Part shown: one piece after another, positions 27,449-36,499 of the stretch
Layout: each line of letters begins with the position of its first letter
Numbering within the stretch: position 1 is the first letter of the stretch
Source: Luteibacter sp. Sphag1AF
GTDB taxonomy: Bacteria > Pseudomonadota > Gammaproteobacteria > Xanthomonadales > Rhodanobacteraceae
Assembly: GCF_014192715.1 (NCBI RefSeq)
Contig: NZ_JACHYH010000002.1
Span: forward strand, 372,001 to 436,000
Length of the DNA: 64,000 nt
Direction: 5' to 3'
Position numbers and translations under genes: made by a program
Notes under the pieces: generated by a model
Database searches by the model: none
Seen by the model: the letters and a program-made list of their open reading frames with translations, nothing else
Told to the model about the DNA's origin: nothing

Positions 27449-28782
27449 TGGACGTCTCCAGCAGCAATGATGTCGCGCCACCGGCGCGCCTTCGCGCGAA
27501 TGCCATCCACATCCACATCGACCAGCACGTTGCCGGCCAGCTTGCGCTTGCCGTCGATCCACACATCGCTGACCTGATGGCGACCGGTGGAATAAACAAG
27601 CTGCGAGGCCACGTGATACAGCGGCTGGGTTTCCAGGTCGTCCAGACGAATCGCGGCCAGATCGGCGCGCTTGCCCACTTCGATGGAACCCACCCGGTCG
27701 CCAAGGCCCATGGCCATGGCGCCATTGAGCGTGGCGGCACGCAGTGCGAAAGCGGCATCGAATGCTGCCGCATCGCTAGCCACAGCCTTCGCCAGAAGGG
27801 CCGCCGTACGCATTTCGCCAAACATGTCCAGATCGTTGTTGGACGCACAGCCGTCCGTACCGATGGCAACGTTGACGCCCGCAGCGCGCAGCTTTTCAGC
27901 CGGGCAGAAGCCGGAGGCGAGCTTGAGGTTCGACTCCGGGCAATGCACCACGGATACGCCCGCCGCCGCGCACATGGCGATTTCGCCATCGGTCAGCTGG
28001 GTCATGTGCACGGCAATCAGCCGTTCGTTGATGATGCCAAGACGCTGCAGACGCTCCAGCGGACGCATGCCGTGGTCGCGGATGCTTTCTTCCACTTCCT
28101 GCGCCGTTTCATGCGTATGCAGATGAACGGGGATGTCCCACTGAGCGGACTGTTCGCGAATCCGCTCGAAACTCTCGTCCGACACGGTATAGGGCGCATG
28201 CGGCACGAACGAGGTGGTGATCAGCGAATCACCCTTCAGATCGTGGTGAACCTGTTCGGCGCGCGCGAAATATTCATCGCGCGTCTTCGCCCAGGGGCTC
28301 GGGAATTCGATGACCGGCAGGCCCACCACCGCACGGAAGCCCATGCTCTGGTAGGTCGATGCGATCACGTCGGGAAAGAAGTAATTTTCGTTGGCGCAGG
28401 TGGTGCCGCCACGGATCATTTCCGCCACGGCCAGTTCCACGCCATCGCGAATGAACTCAGGCCCCATGACACGGCCTTCGGCCGGCCAGATGTGCTGCTG
28501 CAACCAGGTCATCAGCGGCAGATCGTCCGCCAGCCCGCGCATCAGCGTCATCGGGTTGTGCGTGTGCGCGTTGATGAGACCCGGAATCAGGGCGTGCTCG
28601 GCAAGCTCCACGCGCTCGCGAGGCGTGTACAGCGTGCGTGCTTCGCTGATGGGCACGATGGCGACGATATTGCCCTCATGGATGGCCACCGCGTGATCGT
28701 CGAGCACCACGGCGTGCGGTTCGACCGGGACGACCCAGCGTGCTTCGATCAGCAGGTCGATGACGGTTGGACTCGGATTCAT
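27445..28782 (-). CDS. mtaD: 5-methylthioadenosine/S-adenosylhomocysteine deaminase-type amidohydrolase
   Basis: This TRZ/ATZ amidohydrolase of 445 residues binds one metal through INAHTHNPM (HxH), a later His in HLHTHETAQE, and GTDGCASNNDLDMF near the end. The family deaminates methylthioadenosine, S-adenosylhomocysteine or related nucleosides. The co-transcribed SAM-dependent methyltransferase gene ubiG produces S-adenosylhomocysteine, which is a plausible link. ATG 28782 has GAGG upstream; an earlier start would add a 21-residue tail. Confidence 0.88.
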   Translation of the reverse strand: MNPSPTVIDLLIEARWVVPVEPHAVVLDDHAVAIHEGNIVAIVPISEARTLYTPRERVELAEHALIPGLINAHTHNPMTLMRGLADDLPLMTWLQQHIWPAEGRVMGPEFIRDGVELAVAEMIRGGTTCANENYFFPDVIASTYQSMGFRAVVGLPVIEFPSPWAKTRDEYFARAEQVHHDLKGDSLITTSFVPHAPYTVSDESFERIREQSAQWDIPVHLHTHETAQEVEESIRDHGMRPLERLQRLGIINERLIAVHMTQLTDGEIAMCAAAGVSVVHCPESNLKLASGFCPAEKLRAAGVNVAIGTDGCASNNDLDMFGEMRTAALLAKAVASDAAAFDAAFALRAATLNGAMAMGLGDRVGSIEVGKRADLAAIRLDDLETQPLYHVASQLVYSTGRHQVSDVWIDGKRKLAGNVLVDVDVDGIRAKARRWRDIIAAGDVQ

Positions 28783-28837
28783 GCGCGCCTCGGGGAAAGG
28801 GGGAAAAGTGCCGGAGCCCGGTAGAGCCCGATAAAAA

Positions 28838-28871
28838 ATCGGCACGGCGCCTGTGGGGCAGCCGTGCCGAT
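28838..28871 (-). terminator. Terminator of efp
   Basis: On the minus strand an 11-bp stem (ATCGGCACGGC / GCCGTGCCGAT, twelve-base loop) is followed by TTTTTAT, a strong intrinsic terminator 23 bases after the efp stop. Confidence 0.85.
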
Positions 28872-28893
28872 CAATGCATCGAATAACAGCGGC

Positions 28894-29472
28894 TTACTTG
28901 ACGCGGCTGTCGTATTCGCCGGTACGGGTATCGACCTTGATGACTTCGTCCTGATTGACGAACAGCGGCACGCGAACCACCGCGCCGGTTTCCAGCGTGG
29001 CCGGCTTGCCGCCACCGCCAGAGGTATCACCACGCACGCCCGGGTCGGTCTCGCTGATCTTCAGCTCAACGAACTTCGGCGGCTGCACGCTGATGATGTT
29101 GCCGTTGAACAGGGTGATCACGCACTCTTCGTCGCCCTTGAGCCACTTCCAGGCATCGCCCATGGCGGCCAGGCTGGCGCGGTATTGCTCGAACGTCTCG
29201 GAGTGCATGAAGATCCACTCCCGATCGTTGCCCAGACCTTCCACGTACGAGAAGGAGGCGTCGGTATCGACGGCATCGGCTTCCTCGAACGAGTCGCTGG
29301 ATTTCAGCGTCTGCTCGGTGGTGCGGCCATCTTTCAGGTTGCGGATGCGAATGCGGGTGAACGCCTGGCCCTTGCCCGGCTTGACGAACTCGGCTTCGGT
29401 GATGACCCACGGGTCACCGTTATGAAGGATCTTCTTGCCCGTTTTGACATCATTGAGGCCAAGGGTCGCCAT
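28894..29472 (-). CDS. efp: Elongation factor P
   Basis: EF-P rescues ribosomes stalled on polyproline. The 192-residue protein has three domains; at the tip of domain I the sequence [10 protein letters not shown] places Lys34, the site of beta-lysylation by EpmA. The divergent gene epmB (29560-30579) encodes the aminomutase that makes the beta-lysine, which supports this modification. The C-terminal [22 protein letters not shown] is typical. ATG 29472 lies 88 bases from epmB, so the two genes share a divergent control region. Confidence 0.98.
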   Translation of the reverse strand: MATLGLNDVKTGKKILHNGDPWVITEAEFVKPGKGQAFTRIRIRNLKDGRTTEQTLKSSDSFEEADAVDTDASFSYVEGLGNDREWIFMHSETFEQYRASLAAMGDAWKWLKGDEECVITLFNGNIISVQPPKFVELKISETDPGVRGDTSGGGGKPATLETGAVVRVPLFVNQDEVIKVDTRTGEYDSRVK

Positions 29473-29559
29473 GCGTTGTGTGCTCCAGAGGTAAATCCGC
29501 CGCGTTCGGCGGTTAAAATAGGGGAGTTACGGGCCCGATGGCCCGCCCCAAGGCCGCCA

Positions 29560-30579
29560 ATGATAACCGCAAGCCCCAGCGCCCGCCTATCTCGCCCCGA
29601 CTGGCGCGAGGCGTGGCGCGCCGCCATCACCGATCCGGTTCAATTGCTGGACCTCGTCGGCTTGCCGGAACTGGCTTCCCGGCTGCCCGCAGACAACGCC
29701 GGTTTCGCGCTGCGCGTGCCCCGGGGCTTCGCCGCCCGGATGCGCCGTGGCGACCCGCGGGACCCCCTGCTACTCCAGGTCTTGCCCCAGCTGGCCGAAC
29801 TGGACGTCGTGGAGGGGTTCGTCCGCGATGCGGTGGGCGACATGGACGCCAAGACTGCCCACGGCATTCTTCACAAATATGACGGCCGCGCGCTCCTGAT
29901 CGCCAGTGGCAGCTGCGCCATCAATTGCCGCTACTGCTTCCGCCGCCACTTCCCGTATGGCGACGAGATCGCCGCCGCCGGCCAGTGGCGCGACGCGCTG
30001 GAGCACGTGCGCAACGACAGCTCCATCAACGAACTGATTCTCTCCGGCGGCGACCCGCTGGCACTCACCACGCGCAAGCTGGCCGAACTGACCGATGGCC
30101 TGAAAAATGTGCCGCACGTCACACGACTGCGTATTCACAGCCGCCTGCCGGTGGTGCTTCCCGAGCGCATCGACGACGAACTGATCGACTGGCTGGCCAG
30201 TCTGCCGCTGCAAAAAGTGCTGGTGCTGCACGTCAATCACGCACGTGAATTCGATGCCAGCGTGGATGACGCCTGCCGTCGCCTGCGCGATGCGGGCGTT
30301 ACGCTGCTCAATCAGGCCGTGCTGCTGGCCGGCATCAATGACGATGTCACGGCACAGGCGGACCTTGCCGAGCGCGGTTTCGCCGCCGGCGTGCTGCCTT
30401 ACTACCTGCATCAGCTCGACAAAGTGGCCGGTGCTGCGCATTTTGAAGTGCCTGACGAGCGCGCTACCGAGCTGATGATCGAGCTGCGCAATGCCCTTCC
30501 CGGCTACCTGGTTCCGCGTCTTGTGCGCGAAGTCGCAGGCGAGCCGTCCAAACGCCCCGTTGCCTCCCGGGCGCGCTAG
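29560..30579 (+). CDS. epmB: EF-P lysine 2,3-aminomutase EpmB
   Basis: This radical-SAM enzyme converts alpha-lysine to beta-lysine for EF-P modification. The 339-residue protein has the cluster motif CAINCRYC (Cys119, Cys123, Cys126) and ILSGGDPL, as in the lysine-2,3-aminomutase family, with VLPYYLHQLDKVAGAAHF near the end. ATG 29560 has AAGG eight bases upstream. It is divergent from efp. The partner ligase EpmA was not found in the window. Confidence 0.95.
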   Translation: MITASPSARLSRPDWREAWRAAITDPVQLLDLVGLPELASRLPADNAGFALRVPRGFAARMRRGDPRDPLLLQVLPQLAELDVVEGFVRDAVGDMDAKTAHGILHKYDGRALLIASGSCAINCRYCFRRHFPYGDEIAAAGQWRDALEHVRNDSSINELILSGGDPLALTTRKLAELTDGLKNVPHVTRLRIHSRLPVVLPERIDDELIDWLASLPLQKVLVLHVNHAREFDASVDDACRRLRDAGVTLLNQAVLLAGINDDVTAQADLAERGFAAGVLPYYLHQLDKVAGAAHFEVPDERATELMIELRNALPGYLVPRLVREVAGEPSKRPVASRAR

Positions 30580-30667
30580 TATGTGATCCAGGTGGATGGC
30601 TTCAAGTCCGGACGCAGGGTGCGATCCTCAAGGATCGTTTGGGGGAAAGGCTCTGGCCAGTGAACAC

Positions 30668-32731
30668 ATGAAACACGACAACGTGATCAAGATTCTCTTC
30701 ATCGAAGACTCGGTCGAAGACGCCGAGTTGCTGATCAACAATCTGCGTAATGGGGGCATCGCCGTACGACCGGCGCGCGCCACCTCGCTGGACGAACTTC
30801 AATCCAGCCTCGATGAGCTGGTGCCCGATCTGGTCATGCTGAACCCGGCCATCGCCGGCATGAATGCCACCGACGTGGCCCGCCAGCTCGACGCCAGCGG
30901 CCGCGACCTCGCACTGCTGGCTGTGGTCGACACCCTCAACGACAACATCGTGGCTGACCTGTTTGCCAGCGGCGCGCGCGGCGTATTGCTGCGCAGTCGG
31001 CCCGATCAGGTGCTCGCCGTGGTGCAGCGTGAATTCGAGTCGCTTTCCACGCGCCGCCAGGTGCGCAAGCTGGAAACCTCGCTGCGCGAATCGGATCGCC
31101 GCTGCGACGCGTTGCTGGATTCCTCGCGCGACGCCATCGCGTATGTACACGAAGGCATGCACGTCCGGGTCAATCAGGCCTACCTCGAAACCTTCGGCTT
31201 CGAAAACCTGGACGACATTCTGGGCCTGCCCATCCTTGATCTGATCGCCAGCGGTCAGGCCGACGAATTCAAGGCGCTTCTGCGCGGTCTCTCGCGCGGC
31301 GACAAGCCGCCCTCTCACATCGACCTTCAGGCACGCCGCGACGACGGCAACACCTTCAAGGCCCGCGTGGAATTTGCTCACGCCACCTTTGAAAACGAGC
31401 CCTGCCTGCAAATCATCTTCCGTCAGCAGGCGGTCGATCCGGCACTGGTAGCGCAGTTGCAGCGCGACCCGGTCACCGGTCTGTTCAACCGCGCGCGCAC
31501 CCTCGCCTGCATCGACGAGGCGGTGGCAGCCGCCGCAGGCGGTCAGGACGGCCAGGCCGTGCTGCTGGTAGAGCCGGACAACTGGAAAGACCTCGTGGGC
31601 AGCATCGGCATCGGCCAGGCAGACAGCCTGTTTGCCGCCATTGCCGCCAAGGTCAGCGATGCCATCGACGAAGACGACATCGTCGGCGTACTGGGTGACC
31701 ACACGCTGGGCATCATCCTTTCCCCGCGCAATGATCTGGAGCATGCGGCCCTGACCGAACGGCTGCGCGCCGCCGTCGCGGAAAGCATCTTCGATGCAGG
31801 CACGCGCTCGGTCACCATCACGCTGACCGTGGGCGGCACGCTGCTGGCAGAGAAGAACGCCAAAACCGAAACCGTGCTGGATCAGGCAGGCACCGCGTTG
31901 CGCAGTGCGCAGAATCAGGGCGGCAACCGTTCGGAAATTCACGACCCCAGCGCACGCGAAAAGGCAGATGCCGAGCGCGAGCAGTACTGGCTGGACCTCG
32001 TCCGCCAGGCGCTGGACAGCGATGGCCTGCGCCTCTATCACCAGCAGATCATCAGCCTGCAGGATGCCTCGGGCGAGTTCTACGAAATCCTGGTGCGCAT
32101 GCGTGGACCGAAGGGCGACGTGCTGCCCTCGTACTTCCTGCCGGTGGCCGAGCGTAATGGCCTGCTACCCGCCATCGACCGCTGGGTGCTGGGCCACGCC
32201 ATCGACGCCCTCGCCCACCGCGAGAAAGATGGCCTGACCACCACGTATTTTGTGAAGGTCACGCTGCAGGCAATCCAGGAGCCGGACCTGCTGGTCTGGC
32301 TGCAACGCCGGCTCGAAACGGCCAGGCTCCGTCGCAGCACGCTGGTCATCGAAATGCCCGAGAGCAAAGTGCTGACAAGCCTGCGTCCGGTGCAGGAATT
32401 TGTTGCCGGCTGGCGCAAGGCGGGTGGCAAGTTCGCTCTGGAACAGTTCGGCTCCGGCCTCAACTCATTCCAGCTGCTCACTCACGTGGAAGCGGACTTC
32501 CTGAAGATCGACCGCAGCTTCATGACGGACCTGCCGCAGCACCCGGAAAACCAGAAAAAGATCGCCGAGATCTGCAAGGAAGGTCACGCATCCGGCAAAC
32601 AGACGGTCGCCGAGTGGGTGGAAGATGCCGCCAGCACGTCGCTGCTGTTTGCCTGCGGCGTCGACTTCGTGCAGGGCAACTTCCTGCAGGAACCGGCCAA
32701 GGTGCTGGCCGAGGAATACTCAGCGGTGTAA
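30668..32731 (+). CDS. FimX-like degenerate REC-PAS-GGDEF-EAL protein
   Basis: The 687-residue protein has a pseudo-receiver (about 1-125), a PAS domain (about 145-255), a GGDEF-like domain (about 275-430) and an EAL-like domain (about 445-680). The receiver lacks the phosphorylated Asp (DLVMLNPAIAG, Asn59). The GGDEF site reads GDHTL, and the EAL motif is EIL, so both enzymatic sites look dead. This is the pattern of FimX, which binds c-di-GMP through its EAL domain and controls type IV pili through PilZ and PilB. ATG 30668 is the first codon that starts at the domain. An active phosphodiesterase is unlikely. Confidence 0.85.
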   Translation: MKHDNVIKILFIEDSVEDAELLINNLRNGGIAVRPARATSLDELQSSLDELVPDLVMLNPAIAGMNATDVARQLDASGRDLALLAVVDTLNDNIVADLFASGARGVLLRSRPDQVLAVVQREFESLSTRRQVRKLETSLRESDRRCDALLDSSRDAIAYVHEGMHVRVNQAYLETFGFENLDDILGLPILDLIASGQADEFKALLRGLSRGDKPPSHIDLQARRDDGNTFKARVEFAHATFENEPCLQIIFRQQAVDPALVAQLQRDPVTGLFNRARTLACIDEAVAAAAGGQDGQAVLLVEPDNWKDLVGSIGIGQADSLFAAIAAKVSDAIDEDDIVGVLGDHTLGIILSPRNDLEHAALTERLRAAVAESIFDAGTRSVTITLTVGGTLLAEKNAKTETVLDQAGTALRSAQNQGGNRSEIHDPSAREKADAEREQYWLDLVRQALDSDGLRLYHQQIISLQDASGEFYEILVRMRGPKGDVLPSYFLPVAERNGLLPAIDRWVLGHAIDALAHREKDGLTTTYFVKVTLQAIQEPDLLVWLQRRLETARLRRSTLVIEMPESKVLTSLRPVQEFVAGWRKAGGKFALEQFGSGLNSFQLLTHVEADFLKIDRSFMTDLPQHPENQKKIAEICKEGHASGKQTVAEWVEDAASTSLLFACGVDFVQGNFLQEPAKVLAEEYSAV

Positions 32732-32739
32732 TGCGCTTT

Positions 32740-32764
32740 ACGCCCACCCCACATGGGTGGGCGT
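32740..32764 (+). terminator. Hairpin after the FimX-like gene
   Basis: ACGCCCACCC and GGGTGGGCGT form a ten-bp stem with a five-base loop, 9 bases after the stop, followed by TATCTT. It could end the transcript or protect its 3' end. Confidence 0.55.
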
Positions 32765-32807
32765 TATCTTGCCCGGAGCATCCAGGCCAAATTGCAGGCA
32801 CGAAAAA

Positions 32808-32831
32808 ACCCGCGAACCGAAGTTCGCGGGT
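32808..32831. terminator. Bidirectional terminator between the FimX-like gene and rplS
   Basis: ACCCGCGAAC and GTTCGCGGGT form a ten-bp stem with a CGAA loop, with A residues on the left and seven T residues on the right. It can end transcripts from both strands, being 28 bases after the rplS stop. Confidence 0.9.
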
Positions 32832-32858
32832 TTTTTTGTGTCGCTATACCGGCCGATA

Positions 32859-33266
32859 TTACTTGGCGGCAGCAGCGGCCTTGGCGGCAGCCTGCTTCGC
32901 GACCTTGGCAGCCGCGGCGGCAGCCACGTCTTCCTTGATGCGGGCAGCCTTGCCTTCCAGACCACGCAGGTAGTACAGCTTCGCGCCGCGAACCTTACCC
33001 TTGCGCTTCACTTCGACCGAGTCGATAGCGTGGCTGTGCGACTGGAACACGCGCTCGACGCCCGTGCCGTGCGAAATCTTGCGCACGGTGAAAGCGGAGT
33101 TCAGGCCACGGCTACGCTTGGCAATGACGATGCCTTCGAAAGCCTGGACGCGCTCGCGAGCGCCTTCCTTAACCTTCACATTGACGATCACCGTGTCGCC
33201 AGGACCGAAATCCGGCAGCTGGCGGATGATCTGCTCGGCTTCGAACTGTTGGAGAAGTTTGTTCAT
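32859..33266 (-). CDS. rplS: Ribosomal protein L19 (bL19)
   Basis: bL19 lies at the 30S-50S interface. The 135-residue protein has the typical [26 protein letters not shown] and [26 protein letters not shown] segments. It carries an extra C-terminal tail of about 25 residues rich in alanine and lysine ([16 protein letters not shown]), longer than in E. coli. ATG 33266 starts at [12 protein letters not shown]. It is the last gene of rpsP-rimM-trmD-rplS, 10 bases after trmD. Confidence 0.98.
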   Translation of the reverse strand: MNKLLQQFEAEQIIRQLPDFGPGDTVIVNVKVKEGARERVQAFEGIVIAKRSRGLNSAFTVRKISHGTGVERVFQSHSHAIDSVEVKRKGKVRGAKLYYLRGLEGKAARIKEDVAAAAAAKVAKQAAAKAAAAAK

Positions 33267-33276
33267 GGCACACCTG

Positions 33277-34059
33277 TCAATTTTTGTTACGGCGGTCGTT
33301 GTCGGCCGCACCGTTTAGCCGTGCATATTCACGGCGAAATTCATCCAGCAATGCACGCGATTTGTCATCGAGCACACGCTGCGTGAGCAAGTCCGGCCGG
33401 CGCAGCCAGGTACGACCCAGCGACTGCTTGTGGCGCCAGCGGGCTATGGCCGCGTGGTCGCCGGAAAGCAGCACCTCCGGCACGCCGCCCCATACATCGT
33501 GATGTACAGGCCGGGTGTAATGCGGGCAATCCAGAAGACCGTCCGAGAACGAATCCTGCTGGGCAGACTGCGCGTCGTTCAACGCACCGTCCTGAAGACG
33601 ACCTACCGCATCGATAATAACCGCTGCGCCAAGCTCCCCGCCAGACAGCACATAATCGCCGATAGAAAGTTCTTCGTCGACTTCGTTCTGCAGCAGGCGT
33701 TCGTCCACGCCTTCGTAACGTCCACAGATCAGAGCAACTCGCGGCGTTTTTGCCAGCGCTTCCACTCTGGACTGCGTCAGCCGCGCGCCTTGCGGGCTGA
33801 GATAAATCACGTGCACCGGTTCAGGTGCCGCCTCCCGTACGGCCGCGAGGGTCGCACGCAAGGGATCAATCAGCATCACCATGCCCGGTCCACCGCCAAA
33901 GGGGCGGCCGTCCACAGTGCGGTAGTTGTCGGTGGCGTAATCGCGGGGGTTCCAGGTTTCCACCTGAAGAAGCCCACGCTGCTGCGCTCTTCCAACTACC
34001 CCGACATCAGCCGACTGGCGGACGAAATCGGGAAAAAGTGTAACGACATCGAAGCGCAT
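33277..34059 (-). CDS. trmD: tRNA (guanine-37-N1)-methyltransferase
   Basis: TrmD methylates G37 next to the anticodon and prevents frameshifts. The 260-residue SPOUT protein has the trefoil-knot motifs [13 protein letters not shown] and [12 protein letters not shown] and an early FGGGPGMVM loop. ATG 34059 ([12 protein letters not shown]) is the family start. It is 31 bases after rimM in the standard operon order. Confidence 0.98.
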   Translation of the reverse strand: MRFDVVTLFPDFVRQSADVGVVGRAQQRGLLQVETWNPRDYATDNYRTVDGRPFGGGPGMVMLIDPLRATLAAVREAAPEPVHVIYLSPQGARLTQSRVEALAKTPRVALICGRYEGVDERLLQNEVDEELSIGDYVLSGGELGAAVIIDAVGRLQDGALNDAQSAQQDSFSDGLLDCPHYTRPVHHDVWGGVPEVLLSGDHAAIARWRHKQSLGRTWLRRPDLLTQRVLDDKSRALLDEFRREYARLNGAADNDRRNKN

Positions 34060-34090
34060 GACCCTCAACCCACCTGCGGAATGATCCGCT

Positions 34091-34606
34091 TCAGAATTCA
34101 GGGTCCCAGTCCACGACCACACGGCCGGCAGACAGGTCGATCGAGTGCACGTACGGACCCCTGACATAGGGAATCAAGCGTTCGCGCTCGCCGTTCCGGA
34201 CCACCATGACGTCGTTGGCGCCGGTTGCGAACAGATGACTGACGCGACCGAGCACTTCGTTTTCCAGGGTGACGACCTCGAGACCTTCGAGATCGGTCCA
34301 GTAGAACTCGCCCTCGGCGGGCGCCGGCAGCTGATCGCGTGCGACTGTGATTTCACAGCCGATCAATGCAGCAGCCTGCTCGCGATCATCGATACCCGGC
34401 AGGTAGGCCACAAGACCTTTTCCCTGCGCGCGTCCGTTGATCCCGCCGATTTCCTTTTCCACACCCGGCGCGCTGAGCAGCCAGGGCTGGTAACGGAAAA
34501 TCTGGATGCGGGGCTCGGTCCAGGATTCAAGCTTGACCCAGCCCTGCACGCCATAGAGTCCGACAATGCGTCCCAGACGGACGCGCTTACCGGACTCCGT
34601 CGTCAT
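34091..34606 (-). CDS. rimM: Ribosome maturation factor RimM
   Basis: RimM assists 30S maturation near the 16S rRNA head, binding S19. The 171-residue protein has an N-terminal RimM domain ([23 protein letters not shown]) and a PRC-barrel C-terminal domain ([12 protein letters not shown], ending VDWDPEF). Its ATG shares one base with the rpsP stop (TAATG), so translation is coupled. Confidence 0.97.
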   Translation of the reverse strand: MTTESGKRVRLGRIVGLYGVQGWVKLESWTEPRIQIFRYQPWLLSAPGVEKEIGGINGRAQGKGLVAYLPGIDDREQAAALIGCEITVARDQLPAPAEGEFYWTDLEGLEVVTLENEVLGRVSHLFATGANDVMVVRNGERERLIPYVRGPYVHSIDLSAGRVVVDWDPEF

Positions 34607-34857
34607 TAAGCAGCCAGCTTGCCGGCTTCTTTCACGAGCGCACGGACTTTATCGGTCATCTGCGCACCCTTCGCGATCCAGGCCTGAACCTTGGACACGT
34701 CGAGTTCAAGACGCTTGTCTGCGCCCGAAGCGACCGGGTTGTAGTAGCCGACACGCTCGATGTTACGACCGTCGCGCTTGTTGCGCTGGTCGGTCACGAC
34801 GACGTGATAAAACGGACGGCCCTTGGCGCCACCGCGCGAAAGACGAATCTTAACCAT
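34606..34857 (-). CDS. rpsP: Ribosomal protein S16 (bS16)
   Basis: The 83-residue protein begins [21 protein letters not shown], the standard bS16 signature, and continues with [14 protein letters not shown]. It is the first gene of the ribosomal operon. A candidate -10 element (TAAAAT on the minus strand, 34928-34923) lies 66 bases upstream, with no clear -35. Confidence 0.98.
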   Translation of the reverse strand: MVKIRLSRGGAKGRPFYHVVVTDQRNKRDGRNIERVGYYNPVASGADKRLELDVSKVQAWIAKGAQMTDKVRALVKEAGKLAA

Positions 34858-34950
34858 AGTTACGAGCTCCAGAGTTGCCGGGTACCGGCAGGCGCACGCG
34901 ATGCGGGCGCGGTAAACCCGGCATTTTAGCGAATAAAAGGAAAAATGGAA

Positions 34951-34992
34951 GGCCTTTCGGCCAGTTGGGGGCGAATGGGTTCATTCACCCCC
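34951..34992 (-). terminator. Double hairpin after ffh
   Basis: On the minus strand an 11-bp stem with one U-G pair (34992-34967, GGGGGTGAATG / CATTCGCCCCC) is followed by a short GGCC-GAAA-GGCC hairpin (34962-34951) and then TTCCATTTTTCC. It lies 18 bases after the ffh stop and could end its transcript. Confidence 0.6.
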
Positions 34993-35010
34993 CTTTCGAT
35001 CAAGGCCGGA

Positions 35011-36390
35011 TCAGCGCATGGGCGGCATGCCGCCCATGCCTCCCATGCCCTTCATGGCGCCCCGCATCTGCCGGAGCAGACCCTTGCTGCCGCCCTTGGA
35101 CAGCTTGGACATCATCTTTTCCATCTGCATGAACTGCTTGAGCAGACGGTTCACATCGGCCGGCTGCGTGCCCGAACCCCGCGCCACGCGGGCTTTGCGG
35201 GAACCGTTCAGCAGATCGGGGTGACGGCGCTCTTTCTTCGTCATGGAGCCAATGATGGCCACCATGCGCTTGAGTTCACCATCGTTGACCTTGGATTTCA
35301 CGCTATCGGGAATGTTCGACATGCCGGGCAGCTTGTCCATGAGACCGGCCAGGCCGCCCATGTTGTTCATCTGCTCAAGCTGGTCGCGCATGTCGTTGAG
35401 ATCGAAGCGCTTACCCTTGATGACCTTTTCGGCCAGCTTCTGGGCTTTTTCCTGATCGACCTTGCGCTCCACTTCCTCGACCAGCGACAGGACGTCGCCC
35501 ATGCCAAGGATGCGCTGAGCCACACGATCCGGATGGAACGGCTCCAGGGCATCGGACTTTTCCCCCGCACCCAGGAACTTGATGGGACGGCCCGTGACAT
35601 AACGGACGGAAAGCGCGGCACCGCCGCGGGCATCGCCGTCTGTCTTGGTCAGCACCACGCCGGTAAGCGGCAGGGCGTCGGAGAAGGCCTTCGCGGTGTT
35701 GGCCGCATCCTGACCCGTCATGGAGTCCACAACGAACAGGGTTTCGATGGGATCAAGCGCGGCGTGCAGCGCCTTGATCTCCGCCATCATGGCCTCGTCC
35801 ACGTGCAGACGGCCCGCGGTATCCACGATCAGAACATCGACCACCTCGCGGCGGGCGGCGGCCATGGCATCGCGTGCGATGACGACCGGGTCCTGCCCGG
35901 CCTCGGACGGGAAGAACGAGACCTCGACCTGCGAGGCCAGCGTACGCAGCTGTTCGATAGCGGCCGGACGGTAAACGTCGCAGCTGACCACCATTACTTT
36001 CTTCTTCTTGCGCTCTTTCAGGAAGCGCGCAAGCTTGCCCACGGTCGTGGTCTTACCCGCACCCTGCAGACCGGCCATCAGCACAACGGCCGGCGGCTGG
36101 GCGGCAAGATTCAATTCGGTGTTCGCGGTACCCATCACGGCCGTCAGCTCATCGCTGACCACCTTGACGAGCGCCTGACCCGGCGAAAGGCTGCGAAGCA
36201 CTTCCTGACCCACGGCGCGAACCTTCACGCGCTCGATCAGGGCCTTCACCACCGGCAGGGCGACGTCGGCTTCCAGCAGCGCGATGCGGACTTCACGCAG
36301 GCTCTCGCGGATGTTTTCCTCGGTCAGGCGGCCACGGCCACTCAGGCGCTTGACGGTTTCGGAAAGGCGTTGGCTCAGCGATTCGAACAT
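35011..36390 (-). CDS. ffh: Signal recognition particle protein Ffh
   Basis: Ffh binds signal sequences and 4.5S RNA and targets membrane proteins with FtsY. The 459-residue GTPase has an N domain (1-90), a G domain with GLQGAGKTTT, DTAGR and TKTDGDARGG, and a methionine-rich M domain (about 300-459) ending in GMGGMGGMPPMR. The M domain contains the usual SxxGxG-like RNA-binding stretch (ARGSGTQPADVNRLLKQF). It is divergent from the ccsA-like gene. Confidence 0.98.
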   Translation of the reverse strand: MFESLSQRLSETVKRLSGRGRLTEENIRESLREVRIALLEADVALPVVKALIERVKVRAVGQEVLRSLSPGQALVKVVSDELTAVMGTANTELNLAAQPPAVVLMAGLQGAGKTTTVGKLARFLKERKKKKVMVVSCDVYRPAAIEQLRTLASQVEVSFFPSEAGQDPVVIARDAMAAARREVVDVLIVDTAGRLHVDEAMMAEIKALHAALDPIETLFVVDSMTGQDAANTAKAFSDALPLTGVVLTKTDGDARGGAALSVRYVTGRPIKFLGAGEKSDALEPFHPDRVAQRILGMGDVLSLVEEVERKVDQEKAQKLAEKVIKGKRFDLNDMRDQLEQMNNMGGLAGLMDKLPGMSNIPDSVKSKVNDGELKRMVAIIGSMTKKERRHPDLLNGSRKARVARGSGTQPADVNRLLKQFMQMEKMMSKLSKGGSKGLLRQMRGAMKGMGGMGGMPPMR

Positions 36391-36420
36391 GGCGAGTCGG
36401 TAGTCTGGTGTAAACGGCGG

Positions 36421-36426
36421 ATTATA
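36421..36426 (-). promoter_or_regulatory. Perfect -10 element of ffh
   Basis: TATAAT on the minus strand lies 31 bases before the ffh start. No good -35 is seen at 16-18 bases, so this is partial evidence for a promoter. Confidence 0.5.
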
Positions 36427-36499
36427 GCCCTACCCGGGGCCCCACGTCGGCATCCTGCCTCAAATGCCACTGTGTCGCATTCACGAAAACCCGGGTGCT

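Noticed and set aside
27448-28824. A 458-codon plus-strand frame
   Set aside because: It mirrors mtaD; the deaminase has all metal-binding motifs and the antisense frame has none.
32740-32831. Two hairpins as a possible riboswitch
   Set aside because: They lie at the 3' ends of convergent genes and one has A and T tracts, so they are terminators.
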